Assembly: GCA_947462335.1 (NCBI GenBank)
Contig: OX381710.1
Coordinates: 24,645,772-24,709,771 of the forward strand
Length of the DNA: 64,000 nucleotides
Source: Harmothoe impar
Taxonomy: Eukaryota > Annelida > Polychaeta > Phyllodocida > Polynoidae
Direction: 5' to 3'
Both the position numbers and the translations under genes were made by a program. The first letter of the stretch is position 1. Every line of letters starts with the position of its first letter. Shown here piece by piece: positions 1 to 12,340 of the stretch. The notes beneath the pieces were generated by a model that saw only the letters and a program-made list of their open reading frames with translations, was not told where the DNA came from and did not search any database.

Positions 1-288
1 TATGGAACAGTACGAGGGAAATGTGCAGAGTGTGTGAGGCCTGTTCTTGGAACATTTAAGACGATTGGGAAGTTTCCCATGCTGTATTTGCCGATGTTTC
101 ATAACGTTGAAGGCATATCCTTCCACAACATCACGCACTATCAACCCAAAAGGTCGACAAAAATGGTGGATAGTGCCATAGCACAAGCTTGACACGACAT
201 CAAACAGGATCACAATCTCAAACGTTACAATGTGCTCAAATTACGGAAACATATTGAGACTTGGCAGGCTTACTTTATGAACAAATGA
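1..288 (+). pseudogene. 3' end of an unrecognised open frame with one internal TGA
   Basis: Frame 1 is open from the left edge to TGA at 190-192 and then open again to TGA at 286-288. The combined 95 codons look protein-like: CAEC near residue 8, a run of conserved-looking hydrophobic and aromatic residues, a basic stretch QPKRSTK, and an ending with RKHIETWQAYFMNK. The internal TGA follows IAQA and precedes HDIKQD; one base change (CGA, Arg) would restore the frame. It could be a decayed transposon or retrogene copy, or a real last exon ending at 190-192. I do not recognise the family. The N-terminal part lies outside the window. Confidence 0.4.
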
Positions 289-2512
289 GTCAGTGGTTCT
301 GAATCAATTAAATGTGTCATGATTAAGAGTTGGCTGTTATTTATTCCCAAATGTCTGCTACATACTAATTATAATATATGTTGGATGGTTTTATATAGTG
401 CAATAGTAATGATACACCGTAAGCAGGTAAGAGCGATTATAAATTATGCTGAAAGAGTAATTACACACTGTAAGAGTATAGCTATATACTGTAAGAGTAA
501 GTGACCAGTGATCCTTGGTTCTTTATTGCAATACCATATATCAGGTTGATGTGCAATATTTCTGTTGTAATTGATATGCTGTGTTTATGTACCTTCTGTA
601 ATACCCTGCATGACTCGCGGTTATTTGTTCTGCAACATCCCACCTCTTATTGTCTGATTCTACACACTTTACTACATTGCACGTGCGTTTATTGTGTGGC
701 GAATGGTCAAGTTTCTCTGGCTGATGGATATTTTACATGGCGACATCTCTTTCATTACCTTTCATTTGATACCATTGAAAGACGTGGCCCGTGGCTCGTT
801 TTTACTTGAATTCATTCTAGGTGCAGGGCAGTGCTAAGAGAAACGACATTTCGTGTTTTTTATACAAACATTTAGACAGGCTTATTCCGGGGGAGGCCTA
901 TTATATTTTGTTTACCAATGCATGTGTGAGGCTGGCAGATATCCATCACACAAGATTTATCAGCAGATTTTCGTAGTATATTTCATCGCTTTTCTCAGCA
1001 AATCTAGAGGCTTTTAAAAAGAGTAAAATACCCTAACAGGGGTAAGGTTTTGCGCTCAAATCGCCTTTTTCATGAAAGTAAAAACTGGTTGAATATTTGA
1101 CCCATTAGCAAGCACAGTATACTGATTACTTAGATCGATTAAGTTAAATGGATCAGATGGATCTTGAACCCTGCTGCAACCTTAACGCCCCCCCCCCCCT
1201 TTGCATATATATAGGACTAACCGTGACTAAAGAATGCAGCTCTACAGTGTTTCAATCAGACTTCAGCTTGAATTGAAAGGGTCATTACCCCAGGCCTGAT
1301 GGTAATATACCATTAGGTGAGGGGTAGTACGTGTTAGCCCATGGTGACAGGTATATATTGACCGCCATGTGTTGCTGATCCCCTTTTGTGACTGTCGTCA
1401 ATGGATGTTTCCAGCTGACCCTACTCTGAACCAATTTGATATCCCGTAAATGGTGCTCTAATAATCCCTCTTCTGTGATGTTAATCGTCGTCGTACAATA
1501 TTTTCGGAGCTACCGGAAATACGTCAGACACGTCACTATGACGTCATTGTTATCGCAACAGACGCTGAATCAGCAACATGGCATGTCACCTTTGTGGACC
1601 GCCAAGTGGGTTAACAGTCCTAGTAGTCTTATTGGTTGAGGTTTCCAGTTTATTAGGTTCTACGTCATGTCGGTCTTACATGACGTGTCCCCTGGTGGTC
1701 ATCAGGTGAACTGCCAGGACGCTTTACCAATTGATGAGGACCGACAGTTGCGGCGGTTAGTTCGATGACAGCCCACCAGGGGTCCTGTAAATGAGCACCT
1801 CCCACTTCTGCGCAAAGCTCTGCGCAGGGTTCATCATACTTCCGGTTCCCCAATGACAGTTTCCTATCAGCCGTCAGCACGTCATTTATCAGCGGGCTAT
1901 AGGGAACTATCAGAATTATTATTGTACATGGGATGACCTAGATGTCTGTGATATGGAGATTCATGGGCAGGATCGGGGGACAAGGTGGTTTCTTGTTTGT
2001 GTCACTGCAATAAAAACAGCACTCTATGAGCAAGATATACAGAGTGTGCTGAGAACGAAACGTTCACCTCATTTGTAGCTCATGCGTTATCAAAATGAAA
2101 TGATTGTTACCTCCCTAGTGTCGATGTCACAGGTCCATTCACCAGGTCGGAAAGATTTGTTCAACTGTAAGGGTCATCTACATGTTCAGCATGACAAGAA
2201 CATAAAATATATAGCTACAAGAACTTATGTAAAACTATATTGATACATTCCATAACGCTTGATACCCATTGATAAACATTCACAATGTACAATCAACCCG
2301 GGAATGGTGTTGAGGCTGGGCCCTTGATGGAAATTTCCATGTCCCATGTCTCTGTCACTAGATAATCCCCATGTTGTCTCCTTTAATCATCACATACCTT
2401 GTTTCCAGCCTGTTGCACTGTGTACTCAAATAATTTCCCCCGATAATAACAATAATACCCTTTTCTCTGATGAACATGCATGTACGATCTCACAAGCTGA
2501 GACATAGTTAAC
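289..2512. other. Non-coding stretch, no gene seen
   Basis: AT-rich sequence with short unsupported open frames only. It holds a C10 run near 1190 and a GC-richer patch at about 1500-1880 with several ACGTCA/TGACGT motifs. I see no splice-flanked exon. Confidence 0.5.
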
Positions 2513-2697
2513 CATTTAAGGTCGACGTCAGCACAGTTTCATGCTGCTTTAATGCAATGTCCCCTTTTGGTGGCATGATACATGATGGGATGATGCACCA
2601 ATGCACGACTTGAGTAACTCGATAGTGATGCACTGCTGCATCATGACGACAAATGAACATACACCTTAAGGGAACATGCTGTCCTTAAAGAGTTAAG
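2513..2697. repeat. Multi-hairpin MITE, copy 1
   Basis: It starts near TTTAAGG and ends TTAAAGAGTTAAG. The core contains GATGATGCACCAATGCA followed by GCATCATGACGAC, the hallmark of the most abundant repeat family in this window. Confidence 0.6.
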
Positions 2698-4368
2698 TAG
2701 AAACGCACATGCAATGATATTGAACAAGTCTCAGCGGTCCACAATAAAATAACAATACAGACCACTCTCTGGACATGCAACACAGGGGTCGTTAAGTCGA
2801 GCTGTGAGAGTACATGGCTACTCATGGGCATTATAACCACCCAATGAGAAGAAATCATTATTGAACCACAAGGGGTGTTTAAGAGTCCCATGGTCCTAGC
2901 AAAATAATGAATGATAATTAAGGCAAGGGTCATTTGAAAGCTGTTTGGTGGATTTGCGCACGCAGTCACTGGAAAGTGTCCGTCCCCCCTCCACCATGAG
3001 AGGTCAAACATTGTCCCACCCCCCAACAAATGTACACCACCCCCCTGCTGTATCAAAAAATGTAGGCTACTCACTCCATAGCGAGACTTGGCCATTATGC
3101 CATACTAACATGATAGGACATTGGCTATACAATACAACCGGTGACGACAGACATGCAATGGACAAGCAGTCAGCAACAATTCTTAAATAACCACTAGACA
3201 AAAATACTTAACAACAATAAGAATCTACAGGTGATTGAGGTTTCAAATTCCAGAGCATTTATCAGCACGTCATTGTCCCTAGCTAGAGGAATTCGGCAGC
3301 CTGTTCAGGGGAATCTGCCAAACAGGTGTGAACAATGTTTGTACCAAATGAATTAGAATACATGCCGACGACACCCCAGTCAGGGACGAATCATTTAACT
3401 CTAGATAGAGGAGAGGCTTTCATGAATTTTCTCGCCCCCCAAAGGACTGCCACAATGAACAAATGTTCTGTTTACTGAGTTCAATTCTTAATTTCATGCA
3501 TTGTTAGCAGAATAAGAAGACATTATTATTGTACTTTCAAATCACTATTTAATAGAGCAATGTATAAGGTGTGTCAAGTTATCACCTATATTGTGTGGGA
3601 TCATGTGCACAGCTATTATATAAAATCAAAGCGTGGCCTGTTCATGCATTTCTCAGCCAATACTAATATTTACAAACCTTACCTAACCACGTCCTATTTT
3701 GAAATAATGAACTGGATGTGTTTCAGTGGGCAGTTGAGTAAGAAACAGCTTGCTTAGGGACAGAAGCATTTGTAAGAAAGGGGAAACAGACGGTTCTGGA
3801 TTTGTAGGTACTTTTTGATGTCAGATGATAATTCTGTGAGTCTGGTCATTTTCCTATGTCAAAGGATGTTGTACATACTGCTTTAGATGAAGACATAACT
3901 GGACCCTTGATTGTCGGTGTACTGTCTGTGTATTGTCATATGGTCGTGATGTATTGGTGTTAGTGATAGCGTTTCTGACCTATTGTTATTAGTTGACCAT
4001 GGCATTGTCTCCTTATCCCATGAAAACTAAACTAATGTAACACACTTGATGAATGTCATCTTCTGAATGATGTCTATTGAACAGAAGGATGACCGCTGTT
4101 TTTCTGAAAAATAGCATATACATTGCCGACACTTAACTATTTATATGATAGAACGGGTCTTGCCCTTTATTTATTTGTCGCATATGATACATGAATGCAG
4201 CCCTGGGAGGTGGAATCAATACAGGATACCTTAATAAGTCCATGTATCTATGAGCTGGTTGCCCTCTAATTGCTCTGGAGTCAGTTCATACACAACAGCA
4301 ATATATGCACCCACCCAACCTTTGATACACCTCTATGGGGAAGGGGCAGAGGAGGCACACATTTATCC
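2698..4368. other. Non-coding stretch, no gene seen
   Basis: Open frames on both strands at 2685-3190 overlap one another and lack coding character. No splice-bounded exon, RNA gene or complete repeat could be supported here. Confidence 0.4.
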
Positions 4369-4611
4369 CTAAAGGGCAGCATAGCGCTTTAATGTTCTGT
4401 GCCATTTTGTCAACATTGTGCATGGAGACAGCAGTGTCTAATTCGTTGTTACTGCATACAATAAATCGTGCCAACCCTGCTGGTTTGATACATTCCTGAA
4501 TGGTAGGCATGATGCACCAACACAGAAGCAACAAGTTGTTGGTGCTGAAGTCGTTCATCATGACGAGAAATGAACCTAAAGGCTTGAGATACTATACCGT
4601 CCTTAAAGGGC
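4369..4611. repeat. Multi-hairpin MITE, copy 2
   Basis: The left end reads CTAAAGGGCAGC and the right end CCGTCCTTAAAGGGCTAA, an inverted pair. The core has GGCATGATGCACCAAC and TTCATCATGACGAG. Confidence 0.6.
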
Positions 4612-7600
4612 TAATCCCATCTCATATTACAGATAAAGCTGTCATGGAAGCTGAGGCACCTTTCTCACTGACTATTGCGGCATTGGACTGATGTGGCCCT
4701 CAATAAGGCAGGGATTAAAGCCTGTTTGTCTCCAACACACACAGTGTACCTGAGCTGCTCTGTGAGCTGAACATGAGCTTCTGCACACGACGTGACACTG
4801 CACAAGCTAGGGGCAGTGAGCAGCTCATGTTGGGTGACCTGTAATGGGATGGGGAGTGCTGAGCAAGGTAGTAGGTGACTGACTGACTTACTGAGTAGGT
4901 TTCATGATTTATCACTGGGTATAGTATGCAAGATCTGACCCCTTTTCTCATCCCCATGACTTAATTTGCCTAGTGTGTGCCTCACCTCTGTCCTTCTCCC
5001 TCAGACATGTAATTCTAATCCTGTAGGTCAAGTAGTCTAGATCTATTTGATCACTTTGTATTACATTTTTAACAATCTGCATGCACACTTTCCTACCTAT
5101 TATCCTATCATTATATTTCACCGTGTCAGAGTAATTATGTTTGGCCTTGTAGGGTATGTGGCAAAGTCTCATGCCTTTCATAACGTAATGAACTGGACAA
5201 ATATGGTCTTTTTACCAGCCCCCTTTTTCCCAAATGAGCACGGTGCATCATGTTGGCCGGTGTATTCCTACACTCCACCAGTACGACACTGTATTGTCAA
5301 TATTGAATGTCCTATAGGAGAGCAATCAGACACCATTGCCTACAAAATGACAGCAGTGAAGTTTGGGCATTGTCGAACAAATTGTACATTGTATAGATTG
5401 TATACAGGGAATGTGATGGCCATCACAGTGTATCTCAGCTTGACACCACAAATTCCTAGGCCACAACACCAGACAATACAGTGCACCAGAATAGTAGGAG
5501 ATGAATTTTGACAGTATTTAGAAACTTATTTCAATGCATGAGGTGAAATATATAGGTAAAGTGAGGTGTTTAGAGCTTTCAACCTTTTAAGGGTCTGAAT
5601 GCAAACCCTGGTGTGTCCGCTGTATTCATTCATCATGCTGACCCTTTGGGGTGTACCAATCATGTATGGTCAGTATAATGCACGGCTATAGCCCTGACAA
5701 TGGACATAATGCATGAGAGCACTAGGGCACCTTTCACGGGTTAGGGTATAGACAATAGTGGTACTGGGTGTTAACCAGTGGTAACGGCAAATAGCAGACC
5801 GGTCTACCAAGACTGAAGCAGTTCAAATATGTATGTGGTGGAGCACTCTGCCACATGCAGTCCTAGGAACTCTCCCATTTCAACTCTGCACCAACCGTGC
5901 AGTCTTAGCTATGTGGAGGTAGGAATGGAAGGGATAAGAGACTATATTACCTTTCCCCTAACGGCAGTGGCGTAGGAAAAGGGGGGGCCAGGGGGGGGGC
6001 CTAGCCACTTTCGTACCCCTACTAAGCCTCCCGATCCTCTCACGTCAGTAGGGCTACTGGGCGACCCCCCTTCATTTGGTGGGGGAATTTTTCAAAAGGG
6101 CGGTTTACATTAAAAACGTCTTTTATGCGTGTTCTAAAATAGATAACTAGATAGATTAATGTCTTGGCTATGCGGTTTACATCAATCCAGATGCAATCAC
6201 ATCTTTCTAAATTAATAATGAGGTCCTTTTCAAACCATATCAACCCCCAAAAAGCAGCGGCCGCCATTTTGACGTCCATCTGACGTACCATGTTGTCATG
6301 GTAATATGGAGCCAGTGCCCGCAAAACTTAGCTACGATGCAGTCAGTCTGTAATTCCTCCGGATACAGACGAAACTCAGTCTAGGGGGGGCCGGGCCCCC
6401 CCCCCCCAATCACAGAAGGGGGGGGGCCTGAACATGTTTGGGCCCCCAAAAATTTGTCAGGACCCTATACTATAATTAGGTACCCCAGAGGAGCGCTGCG
6501 CTCCCGTAAAAAGGACCAAATGTCAGAGCATAAGAGCAATCTTTACATGCTCTTCACAGCCAGACCAATAATCATACAGGAATAGCAGACCACTCAACAG
6601 AAAGATATGGATCTCCTGGTGATATCTATTATCAATGCTCTGAATTTTGTGCAGCCTTAGTCTACAAAAATTGCTCTTTACTGAAGGCTGATTTTCTATC
6701 AGTTAGACACTTTGTCACCTGTTTTCTACCAGGCTATTTTCCTACCTTTCCTTTCCAGTGGTCTTGCCATTCCACCATGGGTTGGACATATACAATATAG
6801 GCACCGTTGGATAGCTATGATTCAAACCTTTATTTGTATCCCCGGCACAATCATGAATAATTTTTTTTGAAATTATGGCTGCATTAACAATAATAAAACA
6901 TCTTAAATAGACAAGTAATTCTCAAAAGAATTGATTGTGCCGCACCATGCCATGAAGCTCGAATTCTCTAGAATACCCCTGTTGAAACAGCTAAGCAATT
7001 CGATGGATGGGGCCGATGTGAGACTAAATCTAGGAAATAATCTTTGTAAAATAAGTATGATAACCCCCTGGCCATGTCCTAAATTGAGTAGGTGTATGCA
7101 CTGTAAGTGTATGAGAGCACAATTAGGTACAGGCACTCAATACAGACCCACATTCCAGTAAGTGAAGGGAAGAATATAGCTTAGAGTCAACAAAATTGCA
7201 AGAAAAGGTTTCTTATATGTTTCTTAACTGTTTCGCACCTTTGCTTGACAGAAAAAAATATTCAGCACCAGATTACTGTTGGGAAAGTGGATTAGATATG
7301 ACATGGCCACCAGTGATACAAATATGGATGAACCTTCTGTGGTTCCTTTACCATGGACTGGAGGAACAATGTGGCAGCCCATGCATACGGAAAATAATTA
7401 TTCTCCCAAAGGCAGACCCCATTAAATAACTAGCTCTGAGGATTATGTTATAATTGTATGATATGATCATTCAGTTGGAATTCCATGGAAGTATTTCTTA
7501 TCAATATTTTGAATATTGCTATTTCACATGCTATGGATCTTCATTGAATATACAAACACCCCTTTTCACTTGAAAATTCCTGGTACCAGGTGTTTTGACT

Positions 7601-9224
7601 CTAGTACATGAATCTCAAAATGTTGATAGGATAGATCCGTCCATACATATCTATATAGATGAATTATATGGAGATTATGATTTATCCCATACATGCATTA
7701 TTCTCTCACTTTGACATTTGTTGTGGGCATATTGGTTTTGGAGGCACTCCTAGGGATGAATGTGGTGTATAATTTTCTTGCTGAATACTCATTTGAAGTA
7801 GGTGATAACCAATGATCAAGCTTTCTTTGCAATTAGTTTGAATGCAGTACCTTTATTTACTGGACTTACAGCTGGGGCCAGGTGTACTCATGCATGGCAG
7901 AGGACAGGTGAGTGGGGTTAGCAGCCACCACCACTCCACTCACACTACCTGTGTACATATATGTTTACCATAAAACCAAGCTAAACACCACTTTGTGATC
8001 TATATTATTCTCTATAGTTTAAGCATTGTGATACTAACCCTGCTTTCATTATGATCTAAAATAGACTCCCAAGATATGATTATGTGCTGACTTCCATGGT
8101 AGAGTAAGGGAATAGAGCAGATGGTAGAATCTCAATGCAACTCTTCCCCTTCCTCAAAAAGGGGGATCTGCCCCCAAAAATGCAAAATTTTCCCTTATCT
8201 ATAGAAATATGTAGGCTTGTCTCTGAGAAATTTGGGAATTTTTTTTATTTTATTTTTTTTTGGGGGGGGGGGGGGCTGGGCGGGGGGGTAGGGGGTTGAA
8301 TTTTTCTTGGGTCCTCTCCCAAAATCTTTTTTCAAGATACTCTACGCTTCGAATTTCAAGAGAATCCGACCACTGGTTGTGATTCTATTGCCCTTTATAT
8401 AGGATGGGCCTGCAGGTGACCACTGGCTTATGACTGGGACAAGGCTATAAATAAGTGATTTTGTCATTTTTAAACATCAGTAGGTCACTAAATCTCAATG
8501 GGAATGTGATGAAAAAAAATTCAAGACACTCTATACCAGTTGCACATATGTTTTCCACAATATAAAGGTGCTCAACCTAAAACCCTTGAAGTTGTATATG
8601 GCCTGAAAATGGTAGAATGCCTATTTTCACTAGCCTTTCCTGAGCAAAGTAGCATTTTGAGGGGCATATTATGTCAATTTGTGTGCAATTATATGTTATA
8701 CCAAGATCATTTCCCAAAGGGAGCATATGGTTTATCATGAATTAGCTATCAAGCACAATCTGGCTGTGTTATATTTGATGTATGAACAACCTAAAAATGC
8801 TCAACTGGCCCATCAGGAAAAAAAGACAAATATAAGGTAAAACTTTTTTTCTTAAAAAAATCATAATAAATCAACCATTCAAAGGATCTCAACATAACTG
8901 ATGTCCTTCCTTCACATTCTTTTCAAGCTTTCTAACGATACTATTGCCAAATATTTAGGCCATTTATCTTCAAAATACCTGTGGTACCTACTATAATAAA
9001 CATAATTCCCAAATTGTTGCTCTCCCACATAGGAAAACGTGGGGTCCAGGGTCCCTAATCAGAATTGATGAGGGCTTAAATACTACTTTCCATATAACAC
9101 CAATATAAGCGTGTATATGCGCAATCATACATGAAAGCCAATGCTCAAAAACTGGTTGGAGTGGGCCCCCATGGCCCCCCCAATGAAGATTTGCTTCCTA
9201 CGCCTCTGTAACGCCATCACATGC
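4612..9224. other. Non-coding stretch, no gene seen
   Basis: No coding exon could be supported. Homopolymer G/C runs occur at 5980-6000, 6388-6430 and 8258-8292. The longest open frame (5047-5511, plus) lacks coding character. Poly-G tracts next to short inverted sequences suggest eroded MITEs. Confidence 0.4.
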
Positions 9225-9380
9225 TTAAAGTATGCTTCCACAAGAAATAGTCCCTACACCGATGCAATACTATTGCATTATACCGATGAGTTACTCGCAC
9301 ATGCTATGACGGGGAAACGAACACATTGTGACAAATGAATGTGAAGATTTGAGGTATCATACTGTCATAAAAGGAGGCAG
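9225..9380. repeat. Diverged multi-hairpin MITE remnant
   Basis: It contains CACCGATGCAATAC, GATGAGTTACTCGC, ATGCTATGACGGG and a terminal-like TACTGTCATAAAAGG, matching the order of elements in better copies. It is strongly diverged. Confidence 0.35.
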
Positions 9381-10762
9381 GGATGTAAGTAACACAGGAC
9401 TATATGGTGGGTCTCTGTCTGTAGAGTGGTGTCTGAGCACAGAGGTCTGTTTAGTACTGTAGGTATGGGACTTCTAACTTCCCTGTCAGCTCCATGTCTC
9501 ATATTAACTTTGATACCCATATTGTATTTCCCTCCATAACACAAGCAATAATTTAAATGAAAGCTGCACCTTCGTTAGAGGGATTATGTCAATGGCATTA
9601 TGGGAGCTAGATGACTGCTCATGTCTAAATAACATGTAATGAGCCTCATTGCTGTTTATTTATTTTGGCGCCCAAATAGGTTTTCCCCAAATCATTGATG
9701 ATGCTTTCTGAAACATTAATTACAGTCTGTGTAGAGCGAAATACGCCTCACTCACTACAGACGATTTTCTCTCTAACTACTTGTTTAATTCATAAAGTAC
9801 AAAAACCAATACATGTGTGGCATCTATTGTTGTTACACGGCTTATTTAAAATTTCCTTGAAGGCCAATAACCAACGACACATTGTTTGTGTATCCAGTGA
9901 AAGGGGGAATATATTATTCATTTCTGATGTGAATAATTGCAGCATAGAAGCTGGAGACATTCATGTTGTTAGTCACCAGTTAATGAGAGACCCACGGGAA
10001 AGGCAGCAGGGTAGGATGAAGTAACCTCGCCTCGCATCAGGGCAACAAATAGTACAATACAATGAAGTACTATGCTGTCCTTACCGCTTTAAGGGAGACC
10101 AAAATCGTTTTGCTATAGCTGTAAGGGTGGGTATTTTTGCAGGAATTTTCCCTGGGAGCTAAGCTTTGCTAAATCTTATAGCGTTATGTCAATCATAGTC
10201 GACATCTGCCCCTCCTGCATGGTCCCAGGTGTAGCAAATAGTTACATTGATGTAGATTATTGTTTACACTGCTATTGAGAAATCAGATTGTTATGCTTTG
10301 CGAACCTCACAGAGAGAAATAAAGGTGTCGCCATAACTCTTTTATCATAATCAACTCTAGTTGGCTCTGGTAGCAGAGTCATGATGACTCTGGTGGAGGG
10401 GTCACGGATACTCCAGTCATACCCCTTAATCGTTGTGCAATTTTACTCTACTTCTTGACTCTATCAGTGCAGAGTGAACTGCAGTTGGCTCTGCCCACAG
10501 AAGAGTCATTTGTAGTTTGACCCTTCATGAAGATTCATTATAGAAAGGTCCACTATGTCAAAATAGTGTGGTTAAGCGATGTTATTGAAAATGCTTTCCA
10601 GTTAACTTACCTGAATCAAATGTGACAAGAAAATACACAATTCATTCCAAGAGCATCAATAGCGTAGAGCTTAGTCACCATATTTGTGGGAACGGGAAAT
10701 AACCATAAGGCTGGGCACTAAATGTATGAGATATAATGTATGGCACTGCTTACTATTTCATA

Positions 10763-10959
10763 TACTGTACCGTCACGATAAAGCGCCTGATCTTGAAAGA
10801 GCGCCGGTCTTGAATAAGCGCCAGGGGTATAGGGACACCCAAATGTTTCTTAAGCACTAAAATCATGACCTTGAATAAGCGCCTGTCTTGTATGAGCGCC
10901 TGTATAACAGCCCCGCCAAATTGAAGAGCGCCCCAGCGCTTAATCGCGACGGTACAGTA
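10763..10959. repeat. MITE with TACTGTACCGTC terminal inverted repeats
   Basis: The left end TACTGTACCGTCACGATAAA pairs with the right end TAATCGCGACGGTACAGTA. The interior is rich in the module AAGCGCC/GGCGCTT (GCGCCTGATCTTG, GAATAAGCGCCAG, CCAGCGCTTAA), so the single strand can fold repeatedly on itself. Confidence 0.75.
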
Positions 10960-12233
10960 GACCTGATATTGGCATCTACTATGTGGCCAATGGTCTGCAG
11001 AATGCAGTGTGAGGCAGATATAACTTTCACACACAGTGAAAAGTGGTGGAGAAGTAGTGGAGAAGTGGTGGACATGACGACATATCTTGTTATTGACCTC
11101 TCTTGGGCAATAACCTTACCTACTCACTTCTTTCACAGGCCTTACATGGCCTGTCTACTAATTATACACCCGTTGCCCCACTCTACCCTGCCATAATTAC
11201 ACAACCCACCTTACCTACATGTCACTCATGTATTTGAGTATTGATTTTGACTCCCACTCTTTTGAGGGGTCAACTGCTTATGACTCCTCTACAGGTGTCA
11301 TGTGGAAGACAAACTGCGACTCTGGCTGTCAGAGTTGTGGCGACTCTTTTAACACTTTGGTTACTGTCACCTCTTCGATATAGATTAGGAATTTGTTTAT
11401 CTTATATTTAACTATTTATTGCTATCTGTTTTGAGCAACTTAATGGATGAGAATACCATTTAATTCTTTTCAAGACGTTATCAGAAAAGAATAAAATAGT
11501 TGGCAAAGTTCCTGTTGGGAGCTTTTCTCGATTGGGAGCACATTACTTGTAATGCGATATCAGACAAAATATGGCACTGTGTACTATTAGTACATGTATT
11601 GCTACTGTATCTGCACAGACTTGCAGATACAGGAATCAGCAGCAACATCCTATAATGCAGATTGTACATTACTGCTATTTGACGGCAATCATGTCCCTCC
11701 AAACAGAACTCGGGAATTGAACGTTCGTGACTGGGGAGAATCTGGGGAGGTCAAAATCACACAAGAAAGACACAAGATATTCTCAAGAAATGTCCTATTC
11801 ACAAAATGAACTCGGGAATTGAACATTCATGACTTGGCGGAATAACACAAGTTCTAATTTGTTCAAAAAACTCATTCAAAAAACAAGGAATTCCAAGGAA
11901 TATGCCACAAAATGTTCACAAAACGTTGGCAAATCCTCCCGGGGATCAAGAGTCAAAAATGGCACGAGTTCGCTTGAGATTTTTTTTGCAGGGGTACAAC
12001 ACATGTGTGTATGTACAGGTCGGGGCTACAGTGCACCTGTCAGAAGGAAGATGGATGATCCCTGCCTTGTATACCTTGACAGATGAACATGTTTGATCCA
12101 TGTACCCGACCTCACCCACTTAAATACATCCAAGGCATCCCTCTAAGTTATTGGCCAACTGGCTGGGAAATTACCCCTAAGTCAATCCTGTCATCAATCT
12201 ATCTACGGGTGGGATAATTGGCACGCATTTTAC
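10960..12233. other. Non-coding stretch with small direct repeats
   Basis: The phrase AACTCGGGAATTGAAC occurs twice (about 11,707 and 11,809) with diverged surroundings. GACTC-rich motifs at 10,370-10,520 recur at 11,250-11,350. No gene was found. Confidence 0.4.
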
Positions 12234-12262
12234 ATATCAATATATATCAATATATATCAATA

Positions 12263-12325
<63 letters not shown>

Positions 12326-12340
12326 TATCAATATATATAC
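12234..12340. repeat. AT microsatellite
   Basis: A long (TA)n tract, bordered on each side by imperfect TATATATCAA units. Confidence 0.95.

Noticed and set aside
5047..5511. 154-codon plus-strand frame
   Set aside because: Hydrophobic and AT-rich composition, no splice context, no family resemblance.
10610..10680. Strong minus-strand donor (TTCAG|GTAAGT) with a possible short exon
   Set aside because: All three frames of the putative exon contain stops. A non-coding exon cannot be excluded but has no support.
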